A stretch of 64,000 nt of DNA from positions 1,032,501 to 1,096,500 of the forward strand of contig NZ_LR134338.1 of NCBI RefSeq assembly GCF_900637055.1, written 5' to 3'. Made by a program: the position numbers and the translations under genes. Every line of letters starts with the position of its first letter. Position 1 is the stretch's first letter. This DNA is from Brevibacillus brevis. Its GTDB lineage: Bacteria > Bacillota > Bacilli > Brevibacillales > Brevibacillaceae. This document shows, one piece after another, positions 9,193 to 17,217 of the stretch. Under the pieces are notes generated by a model. The model was not told where the DNA came from and made no database searches. It saw nothing but the letters and a program-made list of their open reading frames with translations.

Positions 9193-9534
9193 ATGGACCA
9201 ACCGATTGCTCGCTACTACGAGTTGAAGGAAATTCAAAAGCAGGTAGAGGAAGAGTTGAACGAGCTGCGCAGTAAACTGATTGAAGCTTACAGCGAAGCA
9301 GGCAGCGCAGAGGAAGGCGATTACAAGCTGCTGATCTCCTATCAGGAGCGGCGAGAATACAACGATGAGCGCCTTTACAACGCCTTGCCAGATCCTTCGC
9401 TTTGGCGCCTCATGTCGAAGGCGGATACCGGGAAAATTTCGAGCTTGCTCAAGCTGAATGTCATCCAAGAGAAGATACTCGCAGACACCTTTGAACCAAA
9501 AAAAGTACCTGTTTTACGTGTTCAAAAGCGATAA
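9193..9534 (+). CDS. Small coiled-coil protein of unknown function
   Basis: A 113-residue cytoplasmic protein. Residues 7-35 are a charged heptad-like helix (ELKEIQKQVEEELNELRSKL), followed by a region rich in Tyr and Arg. I do not recognise the family; it superficially resembles phage nuclease-inhibitor-like helical proteins. The ribosome site AAAGGAGGAAG is strong and 6 nt from ATG. Flanked by terminators, so probably a monocistron. Confidence 0.65.
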   Translation: MDQPIARYYELKEIQKQVEEELNELRSKLIEAYSEAGSAEEGDYKLLISYQERREYNDERLYNALPDPSLWRLMSKADTGKISSLLKLNVIQEKILADTFEPKKVPVLRVQKR

Positions 9535-9550
9535 GCCAGCAAAATGAGAG

Positions 9551-9581
9551 AGCCGTCAGGAATAGTCTTGACGGTTTTTTT
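9551..9581 (+). terminator. Intrinsic terminator
   Basis: Stem GCCGTCA / TGACGGT with a short loop and seven T. Confidence 0.8.
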
Positions 9582-9607
9582 GCATGGGAAGAATTATTTT
9601 GTATAAT
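9580..9607 (+). promoter_or_regulatory. Sigma-A type promoter for the ATP-grasp gene
   Basis: TTGCAT and TATAAT separated by 16 nt, about 66 nt upstream of the start at 9674. The -35 overlaps the T run of the preceding terminator. Confidence 0.65.
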
Positions 9608-9673
9608 GGAATGATATTAAAAATTCCTGTTTTCTCCTTGTTTTTCTCTAGCATTTGGAGGAGGATCGTGCAG

Positions 9674-10579
9674 ATGAAAGTCTTATTTTGCAGCCAGCCA
9701 TTTCAAGAAAACAAAGTCGATGAAACCTACGAATATGAGTATATGTGCGCAAAACAACTCGGTTTTGACATTCATCTGATCAGCTTGGAACAACTGATAT
9801 ACCAGGACAACCCGTTGGCGGCTGTGAAACAAATCCAACCCTCTCCTGAAAAAGTAATGGCTATCTACAGGGGATGGATGCTAAAACCGTTCCTGTACCA
9901 AAAATTGTACGACGCCCTGCTAGCCAAAAATATAGCGTTAATCAATACACCCGAAAAGTACGTGCATTGCCATTACCTGCCTGAATCTTATGAAGTCATC
10001 AAAGATTTCACACCACTGTCAGTCTGGCTGCACAAAGAAGAGATAGACGCGTCATTTGAAAACGTGCATCGGATCGTAAATAGATTTGGACAGGCTCCGA
10101 TCATGATCAAAGATTATGTGAAATCTCGAAAGCACGATTGGAATGAGGCTTGCTATATTCCCGATGCTTCCGATAAAGAAAAGGTACAGCAAGTGACCAG
10201 TCGATTTTTGGAGCTGCAACAGGATGAGTTGAATGAGGGAATCGTCTTTCGAGAATTTGTGAAGCTTCAATTTTTGACCCATCACTCGCAGAGCAAAATG
10301 CCATTATCTCAGGAATATCGCGTTTTCTTTTTGGATGGCGACCCCATGTACATGGCGAATTACTGGGAGGAAGGACAATATGACGATACGCCGCCAGACC
10401 TCCAGCCATTTTTAGAAGTAGCGAAAAAAATCAAGAGCCGCTTTTTTACTATGGACATCGCCAAGCTGGAAAATAGCTCGTGGACTATCCTCGAGCTGGG
10501 GGATGCACAGGTGTCTGCTCTGCCTGAACAGGCTGATAGATTTGAATTTTTCACGAGGTTAAAAAGAAATCTTCCATAG
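9674..10579 (+). CDS. ATP-grasp domain protein
   Basis: A 301-residue protein of the ATP-grasp DUF4343-like group. Family signs are PIMIKDYVKSRKHDWNEA (nucleotide-binding Lys), EGIVFREFVKL, EYRVFFLDGDPMY and a C-terminal TILELGDAQVSALP with the metal-binding acid. These enzymes join a carboxylate to an amine or thiol using ATP; the substrate is not known. Start ATG 9674 has GGAGGAGGA 9 nt upstream; the in-frame GTG 9668 is too close to it. Sixteen bases separate it from a nitrilase-family gene, so a two-step synthesis or hydrolysis pathway is plausible. Confidence 0.78.
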   Translation: MKVLFCSQPFQENKVDETYEYEYMCAKQLGFDIHLISLEQLIYQDNPLAAVKQIQPSPEKVMAIYRGWMLKPFLYQKLYDALLAKNIALINTPEKYVHCHYLPESYEVIKDFTPLSVWLHKEEIDASFENVHRIVNRFGQAPIMIKDYVKSRKHDWNEACYIPDASDKEKVQQVTSRFLELQQDELNEGIVFREFVKLQFLTHHSQSKMPLSQEYRVFFLDGDPMYMANYWEEGQYDDTPPDLQPFLEVAKKIKSRFFTMDIAKLENSSWTILELGDAQVSALPEQADRFEFFTRLKRNLP

Positions 10580-10595
10580 AAAGAGGGATTTCCCC

Positions 10596-11354
10596 ATGAA
10601 AATAGGCTTGGCTCAGACGAGGTTTCCCCAATCAGCGTCGGAGGGGCTTGAAATCATCAAGCAGCAGATAATCAACGCTGCGCAAAACAATTGCGATCTA
10701 ATTTGCTTTCCTGAATCGGTGATTCCGGGGCTGCGCGGTGTAGGCTATGAAGTAGAAGCATACGATCATGAGGTACAACGGAGAGCTTTGGAAGAGATCC
10801 GTGCTCTGGCGAAGGAACGCCAGCTCGCCGTCATTTTACCGATGGAATGGAAGGATGAGCGAGGCTATCATCTAGTCGCCTTTGTGGTGGGGAAACAGGG
10901 AGAAGATCTTGGGCTGCAAATCAAAAATCAGATCGATCCTGATGAGGATCAGTTTGACTATGTCCCGGGCGAAGGGCGCCAATTGTTTACGATAGAGGGT
11001 GTGTCGTTTGGCATTGTCATTTGCCATGAGGGATGGCGATATCCAGAGACGGTACGGTGGGCGGCACGCCGTGGAGCGAGCATTGTTTTCCATCCGATGT
11101 TTACAGGGGAAGTCAGCAATCCCGATTTTTACAATGGGGCAATGGTTTGCCGAAGCTTGGAAAACAACATCTACTTCGCCAGCGTGAACTACGCGATTCC
11201 GAATCAACGAGTGACGACGACGCTGATCTCACCTACGGGAGAACGGCTATGTGTGGCAGCTTCAGGGGGCGAGGAACTGCTTGTGTACGAGATTGATCCT
11301 GTGAAAGCTACGCGAATATTAGCCCAGCGCTTCCAGCCTGAGTTGGTTGAATAG
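10596..11354 (+). CDS. Nitrilase-superfamily carbon-nitrogen hydrolase
   Basis: A 252-residue amidase of the nitrilase superfamily. The Glu-Lys-Cys triad is visible: Glu in ICFPESVIPG, Lys in QIKNQIDPD and Cys in VICHEGWRYP. It should hydrolyse or condense an amide bond in a small molecule. It sits 16 nt behind the ATP-grasp gene with AAAGAGGGA before ATG, so the pair is probably one operon closed by the terminator at 11424. Confidence 0.85.
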   Translation: MKIGLAQTRFPQSASEGLEIIKQQIINAAQNNCDLICFPESVIPGLRGVGYEVEAYDHEVQRRALEEIRALAKERQLAVILPMEWKDERGYHLVAFVVGKQGEDLGLQIKNQIDPDEDQFDYVPGEGRQLFTIEGVSFGIVICHEGWRYPETVRWAARRGASIVFHPMFTGEVSNPDFYNGAMVCRSLENNIYFASVNYAIPNQRVTTTLISPTGERLCVAASGGEELLVYEIDPVKATRILAQRFQPELVE

Positions 11355-11423
11355 GGGAGGTATCGTCTTACCTTGAGAAAAGACAGTGAATCATAGAATT
11401 CGATAAATAACCATCACCAACCA

Positions 11424-11462
11424 AAAAAACTGACGTCATACGATCCCGACGTCAGCTTTTTA
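11424..11462. terminator. Bidirectional terminator between convergent genes
   Basis: Stem CTGACGTC / GACGTCAG with T on the plus side and A on the other, between the nitrilase gene and the minus-strand metallo-hydrolase gene. Confidence 0.85.
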
Positions 11463-11467
11463 TCAGT

Positions 11468-12328
11468 CTACATCTCCATCTCCACATAACGTCCATACTT
11501 GGGGACAGCTACCCGATCAAACTCCGCAGCCAATTGGACTAAACCATCGGCCAACTCCTGACCATACATAGGTGGACCGTGACCAGTGATTGCATACGCA
11601 GGGGCGAGAGCTGCTAGCTTTTCGACGGATTGCCGAGCTGCCTGCCAATCGGTTGTCAAATAAACAGGAGGACCGGTCAATTGTTTTTGCTGGGTCACGA
11701 CTTGGTACAACGAGTCCTGCTTCACCGTAACAAAAGCGTCCCCTGCGAGGAGAGTCCTGTCTTCATCACGAAAGAAGGAAATGTGCCCGGGCGAATGTCC
11801 AGGTGTATGTATCCAGCGCCATCCAGGCATTCCGGGAACACTCCCGTCTTCGGGCAATGGATGAACATGGCTGCCCAAATCGATTGGTTCATTTGGAAAC
11901 AACGGCGACAGCTTCGCAAGCAGCCCGCCCTCAACAGTTGCATCTGGTTCAGGATAGTATTGTTGTCCGGTCAAATAAGGGATTTCAAGCGCATGGGCAT
12001 AGACGGGAACCTTCCACGCTTTTACGAGCTCGACGACTGCCCCGACATGATCGAAATGACCGTGAGTGAGCATGATGGCTCTCGGCTTGGCTTCCTCACC
12101 AAAGCGCTCCCGGGCAATCTCGATGATTTGTTCCGCCGATTGTGGCATCCCTGCATCAACCAGAACCCATGATTTTGAATCCCCGACCAGCGCGATGTTC
12201 ACAATTTGAACGGTGTAGCACTCTACATCTGGTCTGACTGTCTCTTCGACTCCACTTCGAAAGGACGTCATCGGCATGTAATTGTCAGCTAGCGTATCTT
12301 TCATATCCTCATAAGTGTTTGTCTCCAC
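11468..12328 (-). CDS. Metallo-beta-lactamase fold hydrolase
   Basis: An MBL-fold hydrolase of 286 residues. Zinc ligands are in LTHGHFDHVGA (HxHxDH), in HTPGHSPGHI and in LLAGDAF, with a final ITGHGPPM. Function within the superfamily is open (thioesterase, glyoxalase II-like or lactonase). The start GTG 12328 is chosen because GGAGG lies 7-8 nt upstream; the frame extends 35 codons further but through a hairpin. The ribosome site lies inside the 3' arm of that hairpin (see the regulatory feature at 12330). Confidence 0.82.
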   Translation of the reverse strand: METNTYEDMKDTLADNYMPMTSFRSGVEETVRPDVECYTVQIVNIALVGDSKSWVLVDAGMPQSAEQIIEIARERFGEEAKPRAIMLTHGHFDHVGAVVELVKAWKVPVYAHALEIPYLTGQQYYPEPDATVEGGLLAKLSPLFPNEPIDLGSHVHPLPEDGSVPGMPGWRWIHTPGHSPGHISFFRDEDRTLLAGDAFVTVKQDSLYQVVTQQKQLTGPPVYLTTDWQAARQSVEKLAALAPAYAITGHGPPMYGQELADGLVQLAAEFDRVAVPKYGRYVEMEM

Positions 12329-12329
12329 T

Positions 12330-12386
12330 AAAAAACCTCCAAGCTGGTTTTTTCGGTCTACGATATTATGCCGATTCAGCTTGGAG
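12330..12386 (-). promoter_or_regulatory. Terminator-like hairpin that contains the next gene's ribosome site
   Basis: On the minus strand a perfect 10-bp inverted repeat (CTCCAAGCTG at 12386-12377, CAGCTTGGAG at 12346-12337) with a 30-nt loop is followed by G and six T, then at once by the GTG start of the MBL gene. The 3' arm carries the GGAGG ribosome site. It can end the Nudix transcript or mask translation of the MBL gene. Confidence 0.65.
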
Positions 12387-12410
12387 ATTATCATCCTGAT
12401 GTTTTTCGAA

Positions 12411-12881
12411 TTATTTGACGATAGGTCCCGCAAGTCCTTCCGCCCAATCTAATATAAATGCCGCTTGTCCGGGATTGAGAGTTTGTGGAAGGCTGTCCCT
12501 TGTAAAAAACGCATGTTCAGAGCTCTCAGGACCTTCCTGCTTTAGATCCCCATGATACGAGGTTACTCGAAAGATGATTTGCACGCTGAACACCTTGTCG
12601 CCGTTCGGGTATTCTCTGCAACCCGATGGGCCGGAGTATATTCCAAACAGCTCTGGCGCTTCAATGATCAGATTGGTTTCTTCTTCTACTTCACGAAAGA
12701 GAGTTTCTATAAAGGTTTCCCCGATTTCCATGAGACCTCCAGGCAGACACCAGTTGTTCTGGTCTTTACGCCGCTGTAGCAAAATACGTCCAAGCTCGTC
12801 CTCGATGATCGCGCCGCAGCCTACGGTTATCAGCCGTTCTTGCCCGATCAGGCGGCGCATCGTTTGAATATAATCATTCAT
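12411..12881 (-). CDS. Nudix hydrolase
   Basis: A 156-residue Nudix enzyme cleaving a nucleoside diphosphate linked to another moiety. The Nudix box is complete: GLMEIGETFIETLFREVEEE with the following T-N-L (residues 49-71), holding the metal-binding REVEEE. The upstream GCGAIIEDELGRILLQRRKD strand is typical. It is the first gene of a minus-strand pair; the hairpin before the MBL gene follows its stop by about 25 nt. Confidence 0.87.
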   Translation of the reverse strand: MNDYIQTMRRLIGQERLITVGCGAIIEDELGRILLQRRKDQNNWCLPGGLMEIGETFIETLFREVEEETNLIIEAPELFGIYSGPSGCREYPNGDKVFSVQIIFRVTSYHGDLKQEGPESSEHAFFTRDSLPQTLNPGQAAFILDWAEGLAGPIVK

Positions 12882-12917
12882 TTGGAAAAATCACCCTTTC
12901 TATTCTTGGATTATACA

Positions 12918-12953
12918 AAAAGAAAACCTGTTAGACCATCCGGTCAACAGGCT
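12918..12953 (-). terminator. Intrinsic terminator after yutJ
   Basis: On the minus strand CCTGTTGACC pairs with GGTCTAACAGG, followed by TTTTCTTTTT. Confidence 0.75.
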
Positions 12954-12959
12954 TGTGCA

Positions 12960-14027
12960 CTATCCCATATGCTTTTTGTACATCCATAGCTGACCGCTCT
13001 TGATGACACGAGCCATCTGACCGACCAGAGACATTTTTCCCATGCTGGCAAAGCCTTCCTTTTTGCCGAGGGAACCGAGGAAGCCTTTGTGCTTGAGAGC
13101 AGGCAATGAAGCTGGATACTCCTCGCCTTTGATGTCTTTTTTCAACATCAGGGCAATTTGATCGCCTTGGATCTCAGCGGTTTGTGCGCTCGGCGCGATG
13201 ATCGTGCTTGCACAGTCACCTACGACATACACGTTCGTATGGGATGGGATTTGATGATACTGATTTAGTTTGGCGCGTCCGATGTTGTCTGTTTCGATCG
13301 GCAGAGAGCGCACGATTTTGTTCGCTTGAATACCTGCTGTCCATACGATAACATCACTTTCAACAGGCTGGTTGTGGTTGTACACGATCCCTTGCTCGAT
13401 GCCAGTGACATTTGCCATGGAAACAAGCTGTACATCGTGCTCAATGAACCATTGAGATGCATATTCCTGAAGTTTTTTCGGGAATGGGCTTAAAATGCTT
13501 TGACCGCGGTCGATGATGCGTACATTCAGGTCGGGACGGCTCTCGCGCAGCTCAGCAGCCATTTCCACCCCGGAAAGACCACCGCCCACAACGCTAACCG
13601 TGCCGTATGGGTTCACATTATTGATTGCCATGTATGTGTTGCGAGTAGCTCCCATGGTTTGAATCGAACATGTAAATTGATCAGCACCAGGGATATCATG
13701 GTAACGATCCTCACAACCCAATCCGATTACAAGCCAATCGTAGGAGAGGGTGTCCCCGTTAGCAAAATTGACGACCTGCTCGTCCAATTCCACGCCAGCA
13801 ATTTCACCGTATTTGACGGTCAGGCGTGGATCGTTTGGAAAATTAACACGCAGGTGAGATTCCGGTGTAGTACCTGCCGCCAGAGCGTAATACTCTGTTT
13901 TCAAGCCATGAAACGGCATACGGTCTACGAGGGTTATAAACACGTCATCTGGTAAATCAGGGGACAGGACTCGCTCAATAATACGAAGACCCCCGTATCC
14001 TCCTCCAAGGATCACAAGTCGTTTCAT
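12960..14027 (-). CDS. yutJ: NADH dehydrogenase-like flavoprotein YutJ
   Basis: A 355-residue NAD(P)/FAD oxidoreductase of the type II NADH dehydrogenase family. The FAD site GGGYGGL lies at residues 8-14, the NADH site VVGGGLSGVEMAAEL near 155, and the second FAD contact YVVGDCAST near 265. It lacks a clear C-terminal membrane helix. Yut gene order (yutJ next to yuzB) matches B. subtilis. The electron acceptor is unknown; it may act on a quinone or another carrier. Confidence 0.87.
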   Translation of the reverse strand: MKRLVILGGGYGGLRIIERVLSPDLPDDVFITLVDRMPFHGLKTEYYALAAGTTPESHLRVNFPNDPRLTVKYGEIAGVELDEQVVNFANGDTLSYDWLVIGLGCEDRYHDIPGADQFTCSIQTMGATRNTYMAINNVNPYGTVSVVGGGLSGVEMAAELRESRPDLNVRIIDRGQSILSPFPKKLQEYASQWFIEHDVQLVSMANVTGIEQGIVYNHNQPVESDVIVWTAGIQANKIVRSLPIETDNIGRAKLNQYHQIPSHTNVYVVGDCASTIIAPSAQTAEIQGDQIALMLKKDIKGEEYPASLPALKHKGFLGSLGKKEGFASMGKMSLVGQMARVIKSGQLWMYKKHMG

Positions 14028-14200
14028 AGAAGGTCTAGTCCTTTCTTCTGTCCGTTTTTTACAGCACCCACTCTATTTTTAGTCTCTTTCACTAAAAATG
14101 CAAGCAGAATCTTTTTCCCGTTTTCTTCGCTGGATTTTTATCAAAGTCGCGGTACAATATAGTACGTGATGATGTCGAAATAATCGGTAGGTGACAATAG

Positions 14201-14464
14201 ATGAAACCACTAGTAGAATTTTGCGCGAGCAATGTTTCCTCTTATACGCAATCCGTCGTGGATGCATTGGAAAATGATCCCGATCTGGATGTGGACGTAC
14301 TCGAGTACGGCTGTCTGGGGTATTGCGGTGAATGCTACATGGAGCCATTCGCGCTCGTAAACGGTACTTTGGTACAAGCGCCAACAGCCGATGAATTACT
14401 GGTGAAAATCAAGAATAAATTACGGGAGGAAGAAGAGCTGCTGGATGCAGATTTTCCTCTGTAA
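14201..14464 (+). CDS. yuzB: YuzB family protein (DUF1450)
   Basis: An 87-residue cytoplasmic protein of the DUF1450/YuzB family. Four Cys are present, three of them clustered in YGCLGYCGECYMEPFA (residues 36-51), which suggests a metal or Fe-S cluster. Function unknown. It is divergent from yutJ, as in B. subtilis. Confidence 0.85.
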   Translation: MKPLVEFCASNVSSYTQSVVDALENDPDLDVDVLEYGCLGYCGECYMEPFALVNGTLVQAPTADELLVKIKNKLREEEELLDADFPL

Positions 14465-14523
14465 GTTGTTCTCTTAGGATGTTCATTGGGGAGCATGATC
14501 AACCGCGCACGTACCAAAATAGT

Positions 14524-14564
14524 AAAGCTGATGCCCACGTGATAGGGAGCATCAGCTTTTTTTA
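14524..14564. terminator. Terminator between yuzB and mqnE
   Basis: Stem AAGCTGATGC / GCATCAGCTT with seven T on the plus side, between convergent genes. Confidence 0.85.
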
Positions 14565-14568
14565 TGGA

Positions 14569-15672
14569 TTAATGTTCTTTGATCACGTTGTAGAAGGTAT
14601 CGCGTTCCAGTGCGCGTTTTCCTGCGCCTTTGATCAACCAAACCAACTCATCTACAGTCAGAGCTTGCTGGGTGAGTGCACCGGCTGAGTGGCTGATGCG
14701 CTCCTCGATCAAGGTTCCGTGAGCATCGGAAATTCCCATTTGCAGAGAAAGCTGTGTGAGCTGGGTACCGATGTTGATGAAGTATGCTTTGATATGCTGG
14801 AAGTTATCGAGCATCAGACGGCTGATCGCCATCGTTTTCAAATCATCAATCGCAGAGTTGCGGCGCTTGATGCCAGCTGTTGCTTTGATCGGTTGAACAG
14901 CTAATGGAATGAACACCATGAAGCCGTTTGTGTCATCTTGCAGCTCGCGCAGGCGGAGCATATGGATCACGCGCTCTTCCAATGTCTCGATGGAGCCGTA
15001 CAGCATGGTGGTATGTGTTTTCAAGCCCAGCTCATGAGCGGTGCGGTGTACTTGCAGGTACATATCTGTGCTTGCTTTTTCCGGGCTCATTTTCATACGA
15101 TAGCGCTCAGTCAAAATCTCGGCGCCACCACCAGTAAGGCTTTGGAGACCAGCTTTCATCAGCTCTTGCAAAACCTCGCGGATGGATAGACCGGAAATGC
15201 GGGAGAAGAACTCAATCTCTGCACCTGTGTACGATTTAATCGTCACATCCGGGTACGCTTTTCTCAAGGTACGAAGGGTGTCGAGGTAGTATTCAAATGG
15301 CTTGTGCTGGTTATGTCCGCCAACGATATGGAATTCACGGATACCCGGATGGAAGCGAGTTTCTACATAATGAAGCAACTCTTCCATGCTCATCGTGTAG
15401 GCACCCTCATCCCCTTCATCGCGGCGGAAGCCACAGAATTTGCAATGAGCTTCACACACGTTCGTTGGGTTGATGTACAGATTTTGCAAAAAGTAAACGT
15501 TATCCTGATTCTTGCGATAGTTAACAACGTTAGCCAATTGTCCAATCGTCAAAAGATCGTTGGAATTAAAAAGGGTGACACCGTCTTCCAAGGTAAGTCT
15601 TTCGCCATGCATAACTTTTTCTGCGATTCCGGCGAGAGATTTGTCTTGTATGGCAATCGTTTCAAGCGCCAT
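14569..15672 (-). CDS. mqnE: Aminofutalosine synthase, radical SAM
   Basis: A 367-residue radical SAM enzyme of the futalosine route to menaquinone, joining S-adenosylmethionine and the product of MqnA to aminofutalosine. The 4Fe-4S motif CEAHCKFC (C-x3-C-x2-C) is near residue 75, followed by GFRRDEGDEG and the REFHIVGGHNQHKPF segment typical of MqnE. The ATG at 15672 is preferred: AAAGGA lies 10 nt upstream, while the earlier in-frame GTG is one base from that site. It stands alone between terminator and promoter regions. Confidence 0.88.
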   Translation of the reverse strand: MALETIAIQDKSLAGIAEKVMHGERLTLEDGVTLFNSNDLLTIGQLANVVNYRKNQDNVYFLQNLYINPTNVCEAHCKFCGFRRDEGDEGAYTMSMEELLHYVETRFHPGIREFHIVGGHNQHKPFEYYLDTLRTLRKAYPDVTIKSYTGAEIEFFSRISGLSIREVLQELMKAGLQSLTGGGAEILTERYRMKMSPEKASTDMYLQVHRTAHELGLKTHTTMLYGSIETLEERVIHMLRLRELQDDTNGFMVFIPLAVQPIKATAGIKRRNSAIDDLKTMAISRLMLDNFQHIKAYFINIGTQLTQLSLQMGISDAHGTLIEERISHSAGALTQQALTVDELVWLIKGAGKRALERDTFYNVIKEH

Positions 15673-15939
15673 TCCAAACACGTCCTTTCAAAGTCAATGG
15701 TTCTTAGATGAAAGAGCTTTAATCCAGTCATACCCAATCGATATTCGTTCCATGGGAGTGGAAAGGCTCTTAGGAATAGAGTAAATCTCGGGCAACAAGA
15801 GCACCTATATTATAAACCTCTTGGTAAGTACGAACAATATCATAAGTTCACCAACTCTCTTGTAGGAAGTCATGAATGTAAAAACATAACAATTACCGTC
15901 GTATTTTTGGTATATTTTCGGAAATAAAGGAATTTTTGT

Positions 15940-15968
15940 TTGCGAAATTCTAGCTGTTCTTGTAAAAT
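15940..15968 (+). promoter_or_regulatory. Sigma-A type promoter for the Spo0E-like gene
   Basis: TTGCGA and TAAAAT with a 17-nt spacer, 41 nt upstream of the start at 16010. The remaining 337-nt gap between mqnE and this gene is AT-rich and shows no other clear feature. Confidence 0.6.
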
Positions 15969-16009
15969 ATAGTAAGAAAGCCTGATCTATTCACTAGGAG
16001 GAGCTTCAA

Positions 16010-16231
16010 ATGCGGGACGTTTTGCTCGAGAAAATCGAACTCCTTCGACAGCGTATGGTAAATATGGGGTTAGAGTTTGGGTTAGATCATCCAGATGTCC
16101 TAGAATACAGTATACAAATTGATCAACTACACAACGAACTGAACCAGATCGATCATAGTCTGTCTAAGGCAGAGAACCGGAAGAAAGCGTATAGATTTTA
16201 TTTAATGGAAAACAATGCACACTTTGCATAG
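16010..16231 (+). CDS. Spo0E-like aspartyl-phosphate phosphatase
   Basis: A 73-residue two-helix protein of the Spo0E family, which dephosphorylates Spo0A-P and holds back sporulation. The signature is the S-x3-D region: EYSIQIDQLHNELNQ (residues 34-48), matching the SQELD-type motif with Gln-Ile replacing Glu-Leu. The ribosome site AGGAGG lies 8 nt from ATG. A compact terminator follows at once. Confidence 0.82.
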   Translation: MRDVLLEKIELLRQRMVNMGLEFGLDHPDVLEYSIQIDQLHNELNQIDHSLSKAENRKKAYRFYLMENNAHFA

Positions 16232-16254
16232 GAAGGGGAAACCCTTCTTTTTTA
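16232..16254 (+). terminator. Short terminator after the Spo0E-like gene
   Basis: GAAGGG / CCCTTC with a 4-nt loop and six T. Confidence 0.75.
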
Positions 16255-16381
16255 TTTGGAAAGAGAGAATGAGCGCGTAAAGTGCAGGGGAACCTTGTGA
16301 GAAGAAGCGTTTCTTAGTAAACTGAATACAATGGTTATAACAAGTGCAGGAATGATGAGCCTGTGAAGGAGGGAAAGAAGC

Positions 16382-16741
16382 ATGATTACATTGACAGAGC
16401 GCGCCAGTCTGAAAGTAAAAGAAATGCTGGCAGCAGAAGGCAAGCCCGATGTGTTTTTGCGGGTAGGTGTCAGAACAGGTGGTTGCAGCGGCTTTACCTA
16501 CGGGATGGGCTGGGACGAAGAGATGAAGGAAGGCGACGAGACCTTCGAGCAAAACGGTGTGAAAATTGTTGTCGATAAGGACAGCTATCCATACATTAAA
16601 GGTACAGAGATCGATTTCAAGGAATCGATGATGGGCGGAGGCTTCTCCATCGAGAATCCCAATGCAGTCGCTTCTTGCGGCTGTGGATCTTCCTTTAAGA
16701 CGGCACTCGCTGAAGGCAAAGCGGAGAAGTGTGACGACTAA
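16382..16741 (+). CDS. yutM: HesB/IscA-type Fe-S assembly protein YutM
   Basis: A 119-residue A-type carrier that takes Fe-S clusters to client enzymes. The three conserved Cys are in TGGCSGFTY (about residue 34) and SCGCGSSF (residues 99 and 101), the family arrangement. GAAGGAGGGAAAG precedes ATG. It belongs to the Fe-S group of this neighbourhood (nifU type, yuzD, yuzB). Confidence 0.9.
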   Translation: MITLTERASLKVKEMLAAEGKPDVFLRVGVRTGGCSGFTYGMGWDEEMKEGDETFEQNGVKIVVDKDSYPYIKGTEIDFKESMMGGGFSIENPNAVASCGCGSSFKTALAEGKAEKCDD

Positions 16742-16764
16742 GACGAATAAAACGAATATGATGG

Positions 16765-16815
16765 AACCCCTTCGACTTGTGTGTATGATTGCCCACGAGT
16801 TGAAGGGGTATTTTG
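16765..16815 (+). terminator. Intrinsic terminator after yutM
   Basis: ACCCCTTCGACTTG pairs imperfectly with the later ACGAGTTGAAGGGGT; the run TATTTTGTT follows. Confidence 0.7.
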
Positions 16816-16862
16816 TTGTGCGAAATGAAAGGAATTTACAAAATATGGGCCGACATTTATAG

Positions 16863-17120
16863 TTAGGAATCATTGGAAGTGAAATAAAAAGAGAGAGGCA
16901 GGACTGTTATGGTAAAGAAATACAAACGGTCGATGTCGTAGGTGACAACATTTTCTATCTGGACAGCGACAAAGCTTTATACCGGACACAGCTCGCTTCA
17001 GATAAAACAGAGAAAATCCTGGACTCGAAGAGTGATACGATTGTAGAGATAAACGTACCCGCACAGTTCATTCTCTATGCCAAAACGAACAATGAGCTTT
17101 ACAAGGTTCAGTGGAAATAA
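16863..17120 (+). pseudogene. C-terminal remnant of a DUF5050-like beta-propeller protein
   Basis: A frame without any usable start encodes a tail of about 75 residues with two propeller-like repeats: VGDNIFYLDSDKALYRTQL and FILYAKTNNELYKVQWK. The repeats resemble DUF5050 (low-density-lipoprotein-receptor-like propeller) proteins, which are usually several hundred residues. An in-frame stop lies directly upstream and the only ATG nearby is in another frame. It is therefore read as the surviving 3' end of a deleted gene. Confidence 0.65.
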
Positions 17121-17127
17121 CAAAAGG

Positions 17128-17154
17128 AATCCATACTTCGGTATGGATTTTTTT
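17128..17154 (+). terminator. Intrinsic terminator
   Basis: AATCCATAC / GTATGGATT with a 4-nt loop and a T run, after the propeller remnant. Confidence 0.8.
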
Positions 17155-17217
17155 GCGGCAACCTGTCACAAAATGACTCCTTTGTTTGTTATACGTGCGA
17201 ATCGGAGGTGAGAGGGC

